NCBI RefSeq assembly: GCF_022008365.1
Contig: NZ_JAIRBA010000033.1
Span: forward strand, 1-39,967
DNA from: Aequorivita vitellina
Lineage (GTDB): Bacteria; Bacteroidota; Bacteroidia; Flavobacteriales; Flavobacteriaceae
Direction: 5' to 3'
Length of the DNA: 39,967 nt
Part shown: piece by piece, positions 31,701 through 39,823 of the stretch
Layout: each line of letters opens with the position of its first letter
How positions within the stretch are numbered: position 1 is the stretch's first letter
Position numbers and translations under genes: made by a program
The notes under the pieces: generated by a model
What the model saw: only the letters and a program-made list of their open reading frames with translations
Told to the model about the DNA's origin: nothing
The model's database searches: none

Positions 31701-32144
31701 ATTTTCCATATCTACCCAGTAGCCGGCCCGTTCTGTAAGGTTGTTCCAAACATCTGTGTACCGCATAACCGCTTTTTTGCAGGCAGCGTTGTACTCTTCA
31801 ACCGAAATCTTTTTACCAATGTCTTCTTTGGTGATGCCCAGTTCTTTTTCAACACCTAATTCAATTGGTAAACCGTGGGTGTCCCAACCTGCTTTTCTAT
31901 CTACTTTAAACCCTTTTTGGGTTTTGTAGCGGCAGAAAATATCTTTTATCGCGCGCGCCATAACGTGGTGAATACCGGGAAGCCCGTTGGCAGACGGCGG
32001 TCCTTCAAAAAACACGAACGGTTCTGCCCCCTCGCGAATGGAAATACTCTGTTCAAAAATGTTTTCTTCTTTCCAGAAATCCAGTATATCTTCCGCCAGT
32101 TTAGGGAGGTTTAGCCCTTTGTGTTCTTTAAATTTTGTGCTCAT
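28722..32144 (-). CDS. ileS: Isoleucyl-tRNA synthetase, eukaryote-like type with GIHH signature
   Basis: A 1140-residue cytosolic enzyme charging tRNA-Ile, of the longer eukaryote-like (IleRS2) kind. The ATG at 32144 (MSTKFKEHKGLNLPKLAEDI) is chosen; a TTG at 32171 lies within the promoter box. Seen: GWDTHGLPIE, editing-domain motifs (TWTTTPWTLPSNTAL variant, GTGIVHTAPTFGADD), KMSKRLGN and the anticodon-binding domain. The class I signature, HIGH in most enzymes, reads G57-I-H-H60 (GLPGIHHVMARAIKD, 31965-31976): first and third residues exchanged. Such GxHH IleRS2 enzymes are described as active and extremely mupirocin-resistant; that property is inferred here. It forms an operon with the DksA-like gene 2 bp downstream. 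Confidence 0.97.
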   Translation of the reverse strand: MSTKFKEHKGLNLPKLAEDILDFWKEENIFEQSISIREGAEPFVFFEGPPSANGLPGIHHVMARAIKDIFCRYKTQKGFKVDRKAGWDTHGLPIELGVEKELGITKEDIGKKISVEEYNAACKKAVMRYTDVWNNLTERAGYWVDMENPYVTYEPKYMETVWWLLKEIYNKNLIYKGYTIQPYSPKAGTGLSSHELNQPGTYQDITDTTVVAQFKAMAETLPDFLAEESNNIWFLAWTTTPWTLPSNTALTVGAKIDYVLVKTFNQYTFQPINVVLAKNLVASQFANKYEEKPNEESLESFTQGDKLIPYFIAKEFKGAALLGIRYEQLLDYVKPHDNPENAFRIIAGDFVTTEDGTGIVHTAPTFGADDAKVAKEAVPEIPPMLVKDENGNLVPLVDLQGKFRPEMKELAGKYVKNEYYDEGEEPEKSVDVELAIKLKTENKAFKVEKYLHSYPNCWRTDKPILYYPLDSWFIKVTEFRDRMFELNKEINWKPKATGEGRFGNWLANANDWNLSRSRYWGIPLPIWRTEDGKEEIIIGSVEELKAEMQKAVAAGFMTNDIFEEFKPGDFSEENYANVDLHKNIVDGITLVSPSGKPMKREADLIDVWFDSGSMPYAQWHYPFENKEKVENTWRKADFIAEGVDQTRGWFYTLHAIATMVFDDVAYKNVVSNGLVLDKNGQKMSKRLGNAVDPFETLDVYGPDATRWYMISNANPWDNLKFDQDGISEVRNKFFGTLYNTYSFFSLYANLDNFEYIEQDLPLAKRPEIDRWILSELHSLIQKVDEYYADYEPTKATRAISEFVQENLSNWFVRLSRRRYWKGSYNDDKISAYQTLYTCLETVAKLGAPVAPFFMDRLYKDLSSGIANERRLQSGAEASVHLTDFPKADISFINKKLEHKMQKAQTISSLVLSLRQKEKIKVRQPLQKIMIPVLEDSEKEEILAVSDLIKCEVNVKEIELIDEGSGILVKQIKPNFKALGPRFGKDMKAVAATISAFNQQQIAILEKDGEISVFINEKSTTLALEDVIISSQDIEGWLVANANGVTVALDVTITPELKNEGIARELVNRIQNLRKDSGFEVTNRIEVTLKNNEALEVAVKQNLAYIKEETLTEVLQFQPNIEEGTEIAFDDIETQIRIKKH

Positions 32145-32168
32145 AGTATGAATATTCAATAAAGTGTG

Positions 32169-32176
32169 CAAAAGTA
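32169..32176 (-). promoter_or_regulatory. -7 element of the ileS promoter
   Basis: The minus strand reads TACTTTTG, an exact TAnnTTTG match; no convincing -33 element was found at the expected distance. The start of transcription would be near 32164, about 20 nt before the ATG at 32144. The alternative TTG start (32169-32171) is part of this box. Confidence 0.45.
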
Positions 32177-32238
32177 AGGTTTTTTAAAGAAATAATTGAT
32201 TTCTTAAACCGCAGTGATTTCACACAAAATATTATCAA

Positions 32239-32266
32239 AAAACGCCACTTTACAAAGCGGCGTTTT
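32239..32266 (-). terminator. Terminator of the small lipoprotein gene
   Basis: AAAACGCC (32239-32246) pairs with GGCGTTTT (32259-32266), with inner CTT/AAG pairing. On the minus strand TTTTTT follows the GC part of the stem. It is 21 bp beyond the stop codon. Confidence 0.85.
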
Positions 32267-32287
32267 CCAGTATATATAACGTAATTT

Positions 32288-32821
32288 CTATCTAGAAAAT
32301 CTGTATTCCACAGTAGTAACGATGGTACTATTGTTAGAAACCATTGTTTCTTCAGAATATAGCGTCATTCCAGTTTCGGTGTAGTCCCTAATCTCTAATG
32401 AGGTTACTCCGCCGTCGCTGTCTGTAACTATTAAAGTACTATTTCCAACACTTAAAGAGTACGTTCCCGACTCGTCTAAATCTACAATAACGGTGTCGCC
32501 CACAGTAGTGCTTCCATCTGCATTAGTTACTGTAGTTACCGTATTAAACAACCCACTAGCTGTGTAGGTATTATCTGCATTAAACACGAAATTTACGTTT
32601 TGAAAAACACTACCTACCGTTACTGCAGACGATGTAGAAGTTGTTCCGTTGTTAAAAGTGATTGTTTCAACTTCTCTAATTTCCAAAAAATTTAATTTGT
32701 AAGTGTCCACAAAATTAGCAGCGGAAAGCGTGTACGGTGGTGGATTATTGTCATCATCGCTACTACAACTAATGGTTGCTGCTGCCAAGATAAAAAGGAA
32801 AAACAATTTTGATATTTTCAT
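32288..32821 (-). CDS. Small lipoprotein, beta-rich, unknown function
   Basis: 177 residues from the ATG at 32821, which begins a lipoprotein signal (MKISKLFFLFILAAATISC, Cys at 19, followed by SSDDDNN, a typical surface-export sequence). A longer reading with 16 extra residues lacks signal character. The mature part is Thr/Val/Ser-rich with repeated short strands (TFNNGTTSTSSAVTVGSVFQ, NADNTYTASGLFN, DESGTYSLS, STLIVTDSDGG, GMTLYSEE). This resembles lipocalin-like or DUF5004-type flavobacterial lipoproteins, but no family can be named with confidence. It is monocistronic with its own terminator. Confidence 0.75.
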   Translation of the reverse strand: MKISKLFFLFILAAATISCSSDDDNNPPPYTLSAANFVDTYKLNFLEIREVETITFNNGTTSTSSAVTVGSVFQNVNFVFNADNTYTASGLFNTVTTVTNADGSTTVGDTVIVDLDESGTYSLSVGNSTLIVTDSDGGVTSLEIRDYTETGMTLYSEETMVSNNSTIVTTVEYRFSR

Positions 32822-33203
32822 AATTTCAAATTTTTTTAATTTTCGGCGAAGATAACACCATTTCACCAACTAACGCGCTCTAATTGTATTTATTATGTTT
32901 TAAATAACACAAAATATTTCAATAAAACATTGTAATTTCTGAAATATTTTACAAAATAATTACTGATTATAAAGAATTAAAGCAAACGCAACGAAAGAAT
33001 ATAAAAGCGCTTTTCTGAAAAATCCCAGAAATATTTTAGAAATTCTTCTTTTCTAAACCATTTCATCCACATAATCTAAAGGTATCTTTATATTTGTATT
33101 TATTTTTTAAGGGTTTAGCCCTAAAATTGCATCATAATTTTGGTTACTACTTTTATTATTTCAACTTTTGAAATTTATTTTGCCCATACAAACTAGTTCA
33201 CTA
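32822..33203. other. Divergent intergenic region with palindromes
   Basis: This 382-bp AT-rich gap separates the divergent lipoprotein and dsbD genes. It contains a 12-bp palindrome AAAAGCGCTTTT (33003-33014) and an 8-bp stem TTTAGAAA/TTTCTAAA (33035-33042/33050-33057). No coding potential was seen. An isolated TATATTTG occurs at 33089-33096. The palindromes may be operators or chance in AT-rich DNA. Confidence 0.4.
33139..33170 (+). promoter_or_regulatory. Promoter of dsbD
   Basis: TTTG (33139-33142), 20-nt spacer, AACTTTTG (33163-33170; one mismatch to TAnnTTTG). It predicts a start near 33175 and a ~29-nt leader before the ATG at 33204. It also explains why the TTG at 33168 is not the start. 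Confidence 0.5.
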
Positions 33204-35270
33204 ATGAAAAAAATATTCCTATCCCTACTGCTCGCTACAGTTTCAATGGGTTTCGTGCAGTCTCAAATTCTTGACCCAGTATCGTGGTCAACAAGCATAA
33301 AAAAAATATCGGAAACAGAATACGATTTAATTGCTAAAGCCACTATTGAAGACAACTGGCATTTGTATTCGCAGGTAGTACCCGAAGATGGCCCATTGCC
33401 AACAGTTTTCACTTTTGAAGAAAATAGCGCCTACAAATCTGTAGGAAAAGTAAAGGAAAGCAAAGGTGTTACCGAACACGATCCGGTCTTTGATATGGTG
33501 ATTACCTTCTTTTCGCATACCGCCACTTTTACCAAAAGAATAGCTTTAACAGGTACTGAAGGCACTACCATTAAAGGCGAAGTAGAATTTATGGTCTGCG
33601 ATGACACGCGCTGTTTACCACCAAATTATGTAGATTTAGTTTTTAAAATTCCCGCCCCAAAGAAAGGTACTGAAACAACTGTAACCCCTGTAAAAACAGA
33701 TGATCCAGAAATAACCGAAACGAATACTGAAAATATTGAAGACACAATAACTACTGAAATAACGGAAGTTGTAAAAGATAGTGTTCCTTCTACCTCAGAA
33801 ACTTCGAAGGCAGCAATTAAGCAAACAAAAAAACAAGAAAATAGAGGACTTTGGACCATCTTTGTAGTGGCCTTCCTTTTCGGATTTACAGCGTTGCTAA
33901 CGCCTTGTGTTTTCCCAATGATCCCAATGACGGTTAGCTTTTTTACAAAGCAAAGTAAATCGCGGGCTGCAGGAATTAGAAATGCTATTATCTACGGTAT
34001 TGCAATTATTGTTATCTATGTGTTTCTGGGTGCAATTGTAACGTGGTTCTTTGGAGCAGATGCGCTAAACGCACTCTCCACAAATGTTTGGTTTAACTTT
34101 TTCTTCTTTCTATTACTAGTAATTTTCGCCCTTTCTTTCTTAGGAGCTTTTGAAATAATGCTACCCAATTCTTGGGCAAACAAAGTAGATAAGCAAGCAG
34201 GTCGCGGCGGATTAATAGGAATCTTTTTTATGGCCTTGGCGCTGGCAATTGTTTCGTTCTCTTGTACAGGCCCTATTATTGGAACGCTTCTGGTTGAAGC
34301 CGCTTCCAAAGGTGGTATCGCGCCATTTGTAGGAATGTTTGGATTTTCATTGGCCTTGGCGATGCCGTTTGCGCTTTTTGCAGCATTTCCGGGATGGATG
34401 AATTCACTGCCAAAATCTGGAGGATGGTTAAATACGGTTAAAGTATTTTTAGGGTTTTTAGAACTTGCCTTGGCATTCAAATTCCTTTCCAATGCAGATC
34501 TGGTGCTTCAACTACACTGGTTGGAAAGAGAGGTTTTCTTAGCAATTTGGATTGCTGTTTTTGGAGCCTTAACATTATATTTATTCGGAAAATTCAAACT
34601 GCCGCACGATTCGCCTTTAGATCATTTATCAGTTGGCCGTTTAAGTTTAGGTTTGATAGTGGCGGCATTCACCATTTATTTGATTCCTGGATTGTGGGGC
34701 GCGCCTTTAAAATTAATTAGCGGTTTTCCACCACCAATGCAGTACAGCGAATCTCCATATGGCGTAGGATTTACAAAAATGAGTAGCGGTGGCAGTACCA
34801 GCACCACCGAATTTCCCGAAGGTGCCCATCTTGGACCGCACGATATACTGGCATTTCACGATTATGAAACCGGATTGGCGTATGCTAAAAAAGTAGGCAA
34901 ACCAGTTCTCGTAGATTTCACAGGTCACGCTTGCGTAAACTGCCGAAAAATGGAAGAACGCGTGTGGAGCGAACCAAAAATTTTAAAACTATTAAATCAA
35001 GACGTCGTGCTTATTTCGCTCTATGTTGACGATAAAAGACCACTCCCAAAAGACGAAAATTTTATTTCTGAAATATCGGGGAAAAAGTTAAAGTACATCG
35101 GGCAGAAATGGAGCGAATTCCAAATCTTACGGTACAAAGCAAACGCACAACCATTCTATGTTTTAATGGATCACAATGAAGAAAACTTAATCGATCCGGT
35201 AGGTTATACGCCAGATATTGAAGAATATTACAGTTGGCTTCAAGACGGAACTGCAGCCTTTGAAAAATAG
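33204..35270 (+). CDS. dsbD: Thiol:disulfide interchange protein DsbD
   Basis: A 688-residue inner-membrane protein passing electrons from cytosolic thioredoxin to periplasmic thiol proteins. The start at the ATG gives a signal peptide ([20 protein letters not shown]). Domains: periplasmic alpha domain (~22-145, with [14 protein letters not shown] holding the Cys pair), a Thr/Glu-rich linker (~150-215), a transmembrane domain of about eight helices (~218-530) with the membrane cysteines in [11 protein letters not shown] and FSCTGPIIG, and a C-terminal thioredoxin domain with C577-V-N-C580 ([18 protein letters not shown]). All three redox pairs are present. It stands alone with its own promoter. 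Confidence 0.93.
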   Translation: MKKIFLSLLLATVSMGFVQSQILDPVSWSTSIKKISETEYDLIAKATIEDNWHLYSQVVPEDGPLPTVFTFEENSAYKSVGKVKESKGVTEHDPVFDMVITFFSHTATFTKRIALTGTEGTTIKGEVEFMVCDDTRCLPPNYVDLVFKIPAPKKGTETTVTPVKTDDPEITETNTENIEDTITTEITEVVKDSVPSTSETSKAAIKQTKKQENRGLWTIFVVAFLFGFTALLTPCVFPMIPMTVSFFTKQSKSRAAGIRNAIIYGIAIIVIYVFLGAIVTWFFGADALNALSTNVWFNFFFFLLLVIFALSFLGAFEIMLPNSWANKVDKQAGRGGLIGIFFMALALAIVSFSCTGPIIGTLLVEAASKGGIAPFVGMFGFSLALAMPFALFAAFPGWMNSLPKSGGWLNTVKVFLGFLELALAFKFLSNADLVLQLHWLEREVFLAIWIAVFGALTLYLFGKFKLPHDSPLDHLSVGRLSLGLIVAAFTIYLIPGLWGAPLKLISGFPPPMQYSESPYGVGFTKMSSGGSTSTTEFPEGAHLGPHDILAFHDYETGLAYAKKVGKPVLVDFTGHACVNCRKMEERVWSEPKILKLLNQDVVLISLYVDDKRPLPKDENFISEISGKKLKYIGQKWSEFQILRYKANAQPFYVLMDHNEENLIDPVGYTPDIEEYYSWLQDGTAAFEK

Positions 35271-35345
35271 AAGCGTCTAAGTGCCTCGTTTTAAGCGATA
35301 TTGATTAATTTGGTGAAGTATTTTGAATAAAGCAGAAAAACTGTT

Positions 35346-35376
35346 TTTGCATTGTTCCACTACACTAGTAGATTTT
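35346..35376 (+). promoter_or_regulatory. Promoter of the class V aminotransferase gene
   Basis: TTTG (35346-35349), 19-nt spacer, TAGATTTT (35369-35376; last base deviates). It would start transcription near 35381, ~19 nt ahead of the ATG. Confidence 0.45.
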
Positions 35377-35399
35377 AAGTAATTTTTAAAAATTCAATA

Positions 35400-36890
35400 A
35401 TGATTACTTCGGAAGAAAAAATAAACACAACTTCACTTGAAAAGTACTTTGAACCTTTTCGAAATAATATTGTAGGCATTAATCAAGAATTTGATTCTCC
35501 TTTCGGAAGAAAAAAAATCATCTATACTGATTGGACGGCAAGCGGACGTTTATATGCCCCAATTGAAGAAAAAATGCTAAAGGATTTTGGCCCTTACGTT
35601 GCAAATACTCATACTGAAACTGCCGTTACAGGAACGGCGATGACCAAAGCCTACCACGAAGCGAGAAACATAATTAAAAACCACGTAAACGCCAATTCGC
35701 ACGATGTGCTAATTACCACTGGCAGCGGAATGACGGGCGCCATAAATAAGTTTCAGCGCATTTTAGGTTTGAAAATTCCGGAGAGTATAAGAAAGTACAC
35801 CAACATTCCCGATGAAATTAAACCAGTGGTTTTTGTTACGCACATGGAACATCACAGCAATCAAACCTCTTGGCTGGAAACAATTGCCGATGTTGTGGTA
35901 ATACCTCCAAATGACGATGTTTTGGTGTGTTTAAAAACCTTTGCTGAAATTGTAAAAAAATACGCAAATCGCCCCATTAAAATTGCGGCTGTAACCGGCT
36001 GTTCAAATGTAACTGGTATTCAAACCCCATATCGCGAAATTGCAAAACTAATACATAAAAACGACGGTTTGTGTTTTGTTGATTTTGCCTGTTCTGCTCC
36101 TTATATTTCAATAGATATGCATCCCGCAGAGGAAGGCGCACATTTAGACGCAATTTTCTTTTCGCCACATAAATTTTTGGGAGGCCCCGGAACCAGCGGC
36201 GTACTTATTTTTAACAACAATCTTTATAAAAATACCATCCCCGATAATCCTGGAGGCGGCACTGTTTCGTGGACCAATCCTTGGGGAAATCACAAATACA
36301 TTGACGATATTGAAACCCGCGAAGACGGTGGCACACCGGGGTTTCTTCAAACTATTCGCACGGCGCTTTCTATTAAATTGAAAGAAAAAATGGGAATTGA
36401 AAATATTTTGAAACGCGAGCACGAGTTTTTAGATATTATTTTTGAAAAACTCGGCAGCATTCCAAATCTTAAAATTTTAGCACCCCAAACAAAAGATAGA
36501 TTGGCGGTAATTAGTTTTTATATTGAAGACTTACATTTCAATTTAGGCGTTAAATTGCTCAATGACCGTTTCGGAATTCAAACCCGCGGCGGCTGCTCAT
36601 GCGCTGGAACGTACGGCCATTACTTGCTTCACGTAGATCAAGAAACATCAAATACCATTACTTGCGAAATTGACGGTGGCAATCTTACCCACAAACCGGG
36701 ATGGATACGAATGTCCTTTAACCCAACCAGCACAGATGCCGAAGCACACTACGTTTGCGATGCCATAAAACAATTGGCCGAGAATTTTACCGAATGGGGT
36801 AAGGAATACAATTACAATTCGCATAGCAACGAGTTTTTTCACAAACAAGAACTTCCCGATAATAAAATGGAGCATTGGTTTACTTTCTAG
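35400..36890 (+). CDS. PLP-dependent class V aminotransferase (cysteine-desulfurase-like)
   Basis: A 496-residue cytosolic fold-type I PLP enzyme. Seen: IYTDWTASGRLYAPIEE, THTETAVTGTAMTKAYHEAR, the cofactor-stacking His in THMEHHSNQTSWLE (~148-160), D228 in CFVDFACSAPYISIDMHP, the Schiff-base lysine K258 in FFSPHKFLGGPGTSGVL, and a cysteine loop GIQTRGGCSCAGTYGHY. The cysteine loop is reminiscent of sulfur-mobilising desulfurases, but no Suf or Isc partners are nearby, and length (~500) exceeds SufS/IscS (~400). The reaction is therefore open: desulfurase, lyase or epimerase. Single gene with its own promoter. Confidence 0.88.
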   Translation: MITSEEKINTTSLEKYFEPFRNNIVGINQEFDSPFGRKKIIYTDWTASGRLYAPIEEKMLKDFGPYVANTHTETAVTGTAMTKAYHEARNIIKNHVNANSHDVLITTGSGMTGAINKFQRILGLKIPESIRKYTNIPDEIKPVVFVTHMEHHSNQTSWLETIADVVVIPPNDDVLVCLKTFAEIVKKYANRPIKIAAVTGCSNVTGIQTPYREIAKLIHKNDGLCFVDFACSAPYISIDMHPAEEGAHLDAIFFSPHKFLGGPGTSGVLIFNNNLYKNTIPDNPGGGTVSWTNPWGNHKYIDDIETREDGGTPGFLQTIRTALSIKLKEKMGIENILKREHEFLDIIFEKLGSIPNLKILAPQTKDRLAVISFYIEDLHFNLGVKLLNDRFGIQTRGGCSCAGTYGHYLLHVDQETSNTITCEIDGGNLTHKPGWIRMSFNPTSTDAEAHYVCDAIKQLAENFTEWGKEYNYNSHSNEFFHKQELPDNKMEHWFTF

Positions 36891-36952
36891 CAATTATTTA
36901 TTTTATCTTTAAAACGATAAAAATGTAATCAGAACTAGTTCACCCTACAAAT

Positions 36953-37876
36953 TTGAAAAAACTTTTATTTCTCACGTTTCTTTTGCCACTCTTCGTTTCT
37001 TCGCAAGAATACGTAGATCTTTTCCGAATAGGATACGGGCAGACTTTCAATAATAATTTTGAAGGAACTAACAGTAGCACTTTTGTAAAATCTTTCGAAG
37101 TTGGCTTGACCTTCCCGGTCGTTCTCAACGAAAATCACGCTTTGATAACGGGAGCAGATTTTAGTAGAAATAATCTGCAACTTTTTCCCGAAGCCGAATT
37201 TACCAGTCTTTACAGCACAAATTTGAAACTGGGAATGGCTTCCAATTGGTCCGAAAAATGGAGCTCTACAATTATTTTACTTCCGAAGATAGCTTCAGAT
37301 TACAAAAACATTTCAAGTGATGAATTTTATTTGGGAGGTTTCGCAGTTTTAAAATTTAAGAAAAACACAAACCTCAAATACCGTTTTGGCATTTATGCAT
37401 CGCAGGAAGCTTTTGGGCTTTTTACCACGCCTATTATTGGTTGGTACTATTTAAGCCCAAATAAACGCTTTGAGATGGATATGAGCTTGCCTATTTCGGC
37501 AGATGTAAGCTATAAATTAGGAACCACAACAATTGGCGTGGATTACTTCGGAATTGGCCGCAGTTACAATGTGCATTATGAAAACGCCCCTTCGCTTTAT
37601 GCAGACCTCAGTTCTTTGGAATTTGCGAGTTATTTGCAATTCAATGTAATGGAAGAAAGCGTTTTATTACGTGCCAAATTGGGCTATTCCAGCAATAATT
37701 ATGAAATGTATGCCGAAGGTGAAAAAATGGATTTAGGCATTTCGGCCTTTAGTTTTGGCGACGATCGCACTCAATTAAACCCTTCGCTAAACGGTGGTGT
37801 TTTTTTGAAATTTGAAGCGATTTATAGGTTTCATATAAAGGAAAACACCAAATCGGAAGAAGTAAATTCCAAATAA
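36953..37876 (+). CDS. DUF6268-like outer-membrane beta-barrel protein
   Basis: About 307 residues starting at a TTG: the codon run that follows (KKLLFLTFLLPLFVSSQ) is an ideal signal peptide and no ATG fits. The mature protein is a chain of amphipathic beta-strands (VDLFRIGYGQTF, SFEVGLTFPVVLNENHALIT, STNLKLGMASNWSEKWSS, FGIYASQEAFGLF, VLLRAKLGYSSN) with a final strand GGVFLKFEAIYRFHI, followed by a short charged tail. The pattern fits the DUF6268 outer-membrane family. Function unknown. A -7-like TATCTTTA at 36904-36911 may drive it. It lies 62 bp after the aminotransferase gene. Confidence 0.75.
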   Translation: MKKLLFLTFLLPLFVSSQEYVDLFRIGYGQTFNNNFEGTNSSTFVKSFEVGLTFPVVLNENHALITGADFSRNNLQLFPEAEFTSLYSTNLKLGMASNWSEKWSSTIILLPKIASDYKNISSDEFYLGGFAVLKFKKNTNLKYRFGIYASQEAFGLFTTPIIGWYYLSPNKRFEMDMSLPISADVSYKLGTTTIGVDYFGIGRSYNVHYENAPSLYADLSSLEFASYLQFNVMEESVLLRAKLGYSSNNYEMYAEGEKMDLGISAFSFGDDRTQLNPSLNGGVFLKFEAIYRFHIKENTKSEEVNSK

Positions 37877-37955
37877 ATTCAAAAATTAAACAAAATTCAA
37901 AATTCAAAAAAATCGCTTTCTTGAATTTGGGTTTTTGGTGATTGATGCTTCAAGT

Positions 37956-37988
37956 TTTGGAATTTATTTTGAAAAAGTCCTATCTTTA
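37956..37988 (+). promoter_or_regulatory. Promoter of the zinc-finger protein gene, near-leaderless
   Basis: TTTG (37956-37959), 21-nt spacer, TATCTTTA (37981-37988; last base deviates). The ATG follows four bases later (37993), so the transcript should begin at or next to the start codon. Confidence 0.55.
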
Positions 37989-37992
37989 AAAT

Positions 37993-38346
37993 ATGGAAAG
38001 GAGCTGTCCCGAATGTGGCGAAAGAATTATTGGGCGCGCAGACAAAAAGTTTTGCAGCGACGCCTGCCGTAATGCACATAACAATTCGTTAAATAAAGAC
38101 CGAAAGAATTTAGTTAGAAATATTAACAACCGTCTTCGTAAAAACTATCGTATTTTAGAAACATTAAACACCGAAGACAAAACTAAAACTACCAAAGAAA
38201 GGCTGCTACGCATGGGTTTTAGTTTTGAATATTTTACGGGTATTTATACTACAAAATCTGGCTCTACCTACTACTATTTATACGATCAGGGGTATCTTCC
38301 GTTGGACAATAACTTTTATCTTTTAGTGAAAAAAGATCTTAAATAA
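37993..38346 (+). CDS. Small zinc-finger protein of unknown function
   Basis: A 117-residue cytosolic protein. An N-terminal zinc ribbon CPECGERIIGRADKKFCSDA-C (four cysteines in two CxxC-type pairs, residues ~5-25) is followed by a basic helix (RNAHNNSLNKDRKNLVRNIN) and a C-terminal domain with a YYYLYDQGYLPLDNNFYLLV strand pattern. The family is common in Bacteroidetes; no function is established. The finger plus basic helix would suit nucleic-acid binding. An unusual feature is the promoter only 4 bp ahead of the ATG. Confidence 0.8.
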   Translation: MERSCPECGERIIGRADKKFCSDACRNAHNNSLNKDRKNLVRNINNRLRKNYRILETLNTEDKTKTTKERLLRMGFSFEYFTGIYTTKSGSTYYYLYDQGYLPLDNNFYLLVKKDLK

Positions 38347-38392
38347 TTTTCAAAATAAAAACAATCTCACCGCTAACAGCTTACAGTACAAA

Positions 38393-39196
38393 TCACTTCA
38401 CTCCCATAACCTTCATCCCTCCAGCATCTTTAATTTTCAGTAACTCCCCATTAACATTCCTGTAAAAAGAAACTCCAATAAAAGTTATTACAGCTACCTC
38501 ATCTGGTATGGCAATACCTTCCGTCAACTTTACGCAAAGCTTAACAGGTGCAATGTAATCTTGCTCTAGGGCAATTGGATCACTCTCAGTAATCATCCCA
38601 ATGTTTTTAAATCTTCGCTCCAATGCTACATATTTTTTCTTGTTAGCATCGTATTCATAATTGCTAACAGTACCCCCACCTAACTTAAATGTAAGATGTG
38701 TTGCGTTCTCGGGAGCAGTTATCTGCTCCAAGCTATTTAAGCTAGGCGAACTCCAACTTACCTCATTTCTTTTCTTGTTTAATGTGGGCTTTTTCTTAAT
38801 TCCCCCTACACTATATACTAAGTGCCGATTATTTATAAATTCAAAACCCTCCAATACAGTTCCGTACTTCCTGATATCAAGTTTACGTTGTCCAATCAAT
38901 CCTTCCCCTAAAAGAACTATTTTTCGCATTCGGCCGCTTAACCTTCCCGAAAAATAACGATCCCCAAGGCCATTTTTCTTTAGCATCAAAGCCAAACGTA
39001 AATCCTTGGCAGCCATACTGCCTCCTCCCATTTCCATATTGCCATGTCGCGTCCCCTCACTGCGTGGGTTTTTTTTAATACGATCCTTGTTCACCTTCGC
39101 CTTCATCTTAACAATGGTGCCAAATTCATCTTGACTAAAACTGAGGTCTCCTATCGACCCCGCCAGTTTAAATATATCATTCTTTATCCGTGCCAT
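38393..39196 (-). CDS. Unrecognised basic protein, possibly DUF6266-related
   Basis: A 267-residue protein without signal peptide or membrane segments. The N-terminal ~110 residues are rich in Lys, Arg and Gly (FKLAGSIGDLSFSQDEFGTI, KNPRSEGTRHGNMEMGGGSM, YFSGRLSGRMRKIVLLGEG). The opening (GSIGDLSF followed by a block of Lys and an NP-R-S-G-TR motif) recalls the DUF6266-type proteins of Bacteroidetes, but I cannot confirm this. The C-terminal half has beta patterns (NATHLTFKLGGGTVSNYEY, VAVITFIGVSFYRNVNGELL). It is monocistronic and preceded by an exceptionally long non-coding leader with an 11-bp repeat array (39398-39463). Function unknown. Confidence 0.7.
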   Translation of the reverse strand: MARIKNDIFKLAGSIGDLSFSQDEFGTIVKMKAKVNKDRIKKNPRSEGTRHGNMEMGGGSMAAKDLRLALMLKKNGLGDRYFSGRLSGRMRKIVLLGEGLIGQRKLDIRKYGTVLEGFEFINNRHLVYSVGGIKKKPTLNKKRNEVSWSSPSLNSLEQITAPENATHLTFKLGGGTVSNYEYDANKKKYVALERRFKNIGMITESDPIALEQDYIAPVKLCVKLTEGIAIPDEVAVITFIGVSFYRNVNGELLKIKDAGGMKVMGVK

Positions 39197-39766
39197 CTCT
39201 AATTATTTTAAAATAATGCTGTTAGTTATATAGTTTAACAACTTAGTAAATTGTAAATCTTTTTCACAAATCTCAAGCCTAACGTCTAACATTAATCTTA
39301 TGTCCTACGCCTGCCCCCCTCAGAGGTGCTTATTGTTCTACGTCTAAGACCTAACATGTCACATCATAAATAACTATGCCCTATAGCATAGCCTAGTAAA
39401 GTCTGGGTAAAGTCCAGGTAAGGTCCGGGTGAACTTCGGGTGAACTCCGCTTAAATTTTAGGTTAACTTAGAATATTGGTGTGCAAAATAAACCTCCCCC
39501 TTTAACTTATCCTAAGACCCACCAAGTCCAATCTGTAGACAACAAATTCGAAATTAAAGTGCTAATTATTAATGCAATATACATTGCGAAATACCTAAAG
39601 TCAATTATCTAACTTAATTTTTACACAATCAAAATAACCAGAATACTATTAAAAAAATCATCCAAGAAATTTCCTTAGCCAATTTATATTTAATAATCAA
39701 CAATTGCACAAATAAACAACTCACGAATTAACTAATCAACCAATCCCATTTATTTTGAACATAAAA
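39197..39766. other. 570-bp non-coding stretch with hairpin and repeat array
   Basis: No ORF with coding character was found on either strand. It contains two related CGTCTAA-centred phrases (near 39283 and 39341), a CTATGC/GCATAG hairpin (39374-39391) and the 11-bp repeat array just after it. The rest (39480-39766) is plain AT-rich sequence ahead of the terminator. It is the longest gene-free stretch of the window. Confidence 0.6.
39398..39463. repeat. Six degenerate 11-bp direct repeats
   Basis: Consecutive units are AAAGTCTGGGT, AAAGTCCAGGT, AAGGTCCGGGT, GAACTTCGGGT, GAACTCCGCTT and AAATTTTAGGT. The period of exactly 11 bp is close to one DNA helical turn, so the units face the same side of the helix. 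The array lies about 200 bp upstream of the start of the unknown gene at 38393-39196. A regulatory protein-binding array or a recombination-linked repeat are the main readings. Confidence 0.75.
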
Positions 39767-39797
39767 AAATCGCCCGAAGAATGTCCTCGGGCGATTT
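39767..39797 (-). terminator. Terminator of the right-edge T9SS gene
   Basis: TCGCCCGA (39770-39777) pairs with TCGGGCGA (39787-39794), flanked by AAA/TTT; on the minus strand a seven-T run follows. It is 26 bp beyond the stop of the right-edge gene. Confidence 0.9.
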
Positions 39798-39823
39798 ACA
39801 ATTATAAACTAATTACTTATAAA

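Noticed and set aside
32145-32171. Earlier TTG start for ileS
   Set aside because: The TTG overlaps a TACTTTTG promoter box; family members begin at MSTKFKEH.
34016-34492. 158-codon ORF antisense to dsbD
   Set aside because: Opposite the transmembrane segment of dsbD; composition is the reverse complement of hydrophobic codons.
39398-39463. Possible CRISPR or tRNA-like array
   Set aside because: Units are 11 bp with no spacers, and no cloverleaf can be drawn; it is a direct-repeat array.
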